From Phoronis australis (lineage: Eukaryota > Phoronida > Phoronidae), in the NCBI GenBank assembly GCA_002633005.1, contig NMRA01000327.1, forward strand, positions 429,208-493,207: a DNA stretch of 64,000 nucleotides. Direction: 5' to 3'. The notes under the pieces are model-generated. The model was not told the DNA's origin and made no database searches. It saw nothing but the letters and a program-made list of their open reading frames with translations. Made by a program: the position numbers and the translations under genes. Positions 62,230 through 64,000 of this stretch are shown piece by piece. Within the stretch, counting starts at the first letter, position 1, and each line of letters begins with the position of its first letter.

Positions 62230-62770
62230 AAGTTAAATTTAATTTATCGTAATCAATTTTGCCCGGGGTACGCCACGAGCTATGTTGCAGAATAAAACAA
62301 GAGGAGGGTTGCGAATATTGTCATTTATTAAGACGTAAATAGATAAAACTAACGGCTAAGACTCTGCAAGATGGGCATGGACAAAACGCCATAATGGCAG
62401 CACGGGAATGCTGACATCGCCCATCTGAGGAAGCGGAACCCGGGCAATAACAAGGTTAGACTATGATAAAATATAGGTACTAATAACGGTATAACAGAAA
62501 ACTAGAATACATAAGTCTAGAATATAAAAAACAAGAACATAACGAACGGGAAGTAGGGCCTAAAGGTAACTAGAACTAATGACTAGAACTTGAAGCCTGC
62601 AACTACAGACCTTGGGCCACAGGCTGCAATAACAGACCTGCGAACGGGAGGAGGCCGGCTGCAACAACAGACCTGACCTAGGGGGCTGAAACCACTCACA
62701 CCCAGAGGAGTGGGAGGGGCTGAAAAGCAAAGTGAGAGAAGTGGGAAGCTGCAACAACAGGCTCACCAGG
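62230..62770 (-). mobile_element. 3' flank of the recombinase element
   Basis: Downstream of the recombinase stop there is a stretch with repeated GGCTGCAA(C/T)AACAGACCT words (about 62,595-62,680) and no further coding pattern. Probably the non-coding end of the element; its true border is not visible. Confidence 0.4.
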
Positions 62771-62773
62771 AGT

Positions 62774-63569
62774 TCAAGAAGCCTGGGGAAGAGGAAAAGC
62801 AGACATGCGAATGTAGTTTTTTAGTGCGTCAGATTTCCAGCGCCCCATGCGCTGGATCACCGGTTCAGGGACGCCACGGCTGGCCGCAGAGGTGGCGGCG
62901 CCAGTGCGAAAGCTATGAGACGTATAAGACTTGGTGTCGAGTCCTACAAAGGAAATCACTTTAGTTAACTTGGAGTTGAAGCAGGAACGTGTAACCGGTG
63001 ATCCACTGAGGTGTTGGAACAAGGGGCCAGGAGAGGGCTGAAAAGTAGACAAGTACAAGTTTAGGGCAGCTACTGGGCAATGGGGAGATTGGCTGGACGG
63101 AATTGTAAGTGACACTGGTCCCGAGCTGTGCTTGAAGGTACGCATAGTGATGACCACGTAATCGCCAGAGGGGGGAAGACGACGTCGCTGACCTGTATGA
63201 CGTGGGAGGAGAGAGAGGAGGTGACTGTGAATTCACCGACCCTGAGGAAGGCATGGAAGGCTACGAGGAACATAGCACGTGCGAGAACCGAGTCGGCAAA
63301 AGAGCCGAGTGCAGAAGGGCAGGCGTCAAACAAGCGGTGAAGCAAAGCGTAAGTAATGGGCATGCGTGTGTCACAAGAAGGGCGCAGATTGGAAGTGCCT
63401 TTGAGGATTTTTTTGATGAAAAAGGAGGAAGTGGGGTCAGGGCGGTTGTCAAGCTTGTGGACAATTGAAAACTAATGGCAGAGACAAAGGACTGGATAGA
63501 CGAGCTACTAAGGCCAGATTCGAAGAGATGAGAGATGTAGAGGGCCAGGATGAACATATGTAACATCAA
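62774..63569 (-). pseudogene. Tyrosine recombinase (phage-integrase fold), two frameshifts
   Basis: Three overlapping minus frames together make one recombinase. N-terminal SAM-like helices FILALYISHLFESGLSSSSI (near 63,550). Catalytic domain with Arg in AFLRVGEFT, Lys in ITMRTFKHSS, HSFR (His and second Arg), Trp in GRWKS, and Tyr in NYIR; stop at 62,776-62,774. This is the full R-K-HxxR-W-Y set. Frame changes occur near an A4 run at 63,468-63,471 and a G6 run at 63,170-63,175; both could be small indels or sequencing errors. Such domains occur in DIRS/Ngaro retroelements, Cryptons and domesticated genes. No reverse transcriptase is seen next to it. Confidence 0.8.
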
Positions 63570-63710
63570 AAATGCAATGTTTCTGGTAACTTGTAGCGCT
63601 CTAAAATTTCAGAGGCCTATATAATCATACCTTTGAAGAATTCATTGACAATGGTACAATTGACTCATCATTTGGGAACAAAATTTAATGACATATGTGG
63701 ACACAAATCA

Positions 63711-63860
63711 GTGGCGGATCTAGGATATCACAAGGGGGGGGCAACTTTCTGTCCGGCTGTAAACATTTGCGCAAACTGAACCACTATTGTAGATGCGCAT
63801 AGCACCAAATGGGGGGAGGTCGGGAGGGGGGTTTGCCCCTGTTTTGACCTCTAAAAATCA
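63711..63860. mobile_element. DNA transposon end remnant
   Basis: CAGTGGCGGATCTAGGAT near 63,708 followed by a long G run, then a second G-rich block at 63,810-63,835. This is the usual look of the G-rich termini of abundant marine-invertebrate DNA transposons. No transposase is seen. Confidence 0.4.
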
Positions 63861-63944
63861 AGTATTTTCCTTGATTCCTGAAGTATTAACCAAGAAAAAA
63901 AGGCAAAAAAAAAACACGGAGAACGTGTCAAACAGGAAAAACTG

Positions 63945-64000
63945 CAAGTATCAAAGACTCGAACTCACGACCTTGCGCATAGAGCGCGCGTGCGTTACCA
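63945..64000 (-). repeat. tRNA-like sequence at the window edge
   Basis: On the minus strand TGGTAACGCACGCGCG...GGTCGTGAGTTCGAGTC resembles the anticodon and B-box parts of a tRNA. The T-stem does not pair cleanly, so it is more likely a tRNA-derived SINE than a working tRNA; the 5' part is outside the window. Confidence 0.45.

Noticed and set aside
62710-63468. Plus-strand frames opposite the recombinase
   Set aside because: They are antisense shadows of the GC-rich recombinase coding sequence.

Overview
This is a draft-assembly window from an animal nuclear genome. The genes are split into small exons with GT/AG introns, there are no operons or ribosome binding sites, and the introns are full of transposon remains. 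It also has two long runs of N (38,874-39,570 and 51,341-51,514) and one single-N join (17,691). The gene content points to a marine invertebrate, most likely a non-vertebrate deuterostome (amphioxus, hemichordate or echinoderm grade). AP-4 is lost from flies and nematodes but present here, and cilium-linked coiled-coil genes sit next to Ty3/gypsy, LINE and tyrosine-recombinase elements. The species cannot be named from the sequence alone.

Four host genes are readable, arranged as two divergent pairs. Pair 1 (about 1.3-16.3 kb): a minus-strand gene (5' exon near 4.5 kb, coding from 3,092 leftward, cut by the window edge) and a plus-strand gene (coding 7,131-15,843, 489 aa). Both carry a TSNAXIP1_N-like coiled-coil domain; the plus-strand gene looks like the C6orf118 family. 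They share a compact promoter at 4,540-4,575 with CRE, ETS and YY1-type sites. Pair 2 (16.7-55.1 kb): minus-strand AP4S1, the sigma subunit of adaptor complex AP-4 (start 23,324, stop 16,739), and plus-strand ASPG, a cytosolic type I L-asparaginase with C-terminal ankyrin repeats (13 exons found, 23,810-55,115). Their start codons are 485 bp apart, and that interval holds a 42-bp perfect inverted repeat. The plus-strand gene of pair 1 and AP4S1 converge near 16.3-16.7 kb.

Mobile DNA by region: 0-1.3 kb, 5' end of a Ty3/gypsy element (open gag) in an intron of the left gene; 3.9-5.9 kb, nested dispersed repeats; 11.8-13.2 kb, a 1.39-kb DNA transposon with 25-bp terminal inverted repeats; 32.7-33.8, 37.3-38.9, 50.8-52.4 and 53.8-54.7 kb, copies of an about 1-1.6-kb hairpin-ended element made of ~150-bp monomers, each ending in a CTCF-like motif; 44.2-48.5 kb, a two-ORF LINE with intact ORF1 and decayed ORF2; 57.0-58.7 kb, a second decayed L1/Tx1-type LINE; 59.7 kb, a 48-bp perfect foldback; 61.7-62.1 kb, a dispersed repeat also found at 5.15 kb; 62.8-63.6 kb, a tyrosine recombinase with all catalytic residues but two frameshifts; 63.7-64 kb, DNA-transposon and tRNA-like remains.

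The points most worth a second look are the CTCF-like monomers, a copy of the same element abutting an ASPG splice acceptor, the inverted repeat between AP4S1 and ASPG, the two head-to-head TSNAXIP1_N genes, and two places (AP4S1, ASPG) where conserved coding sequence is missing beside assembly defects.
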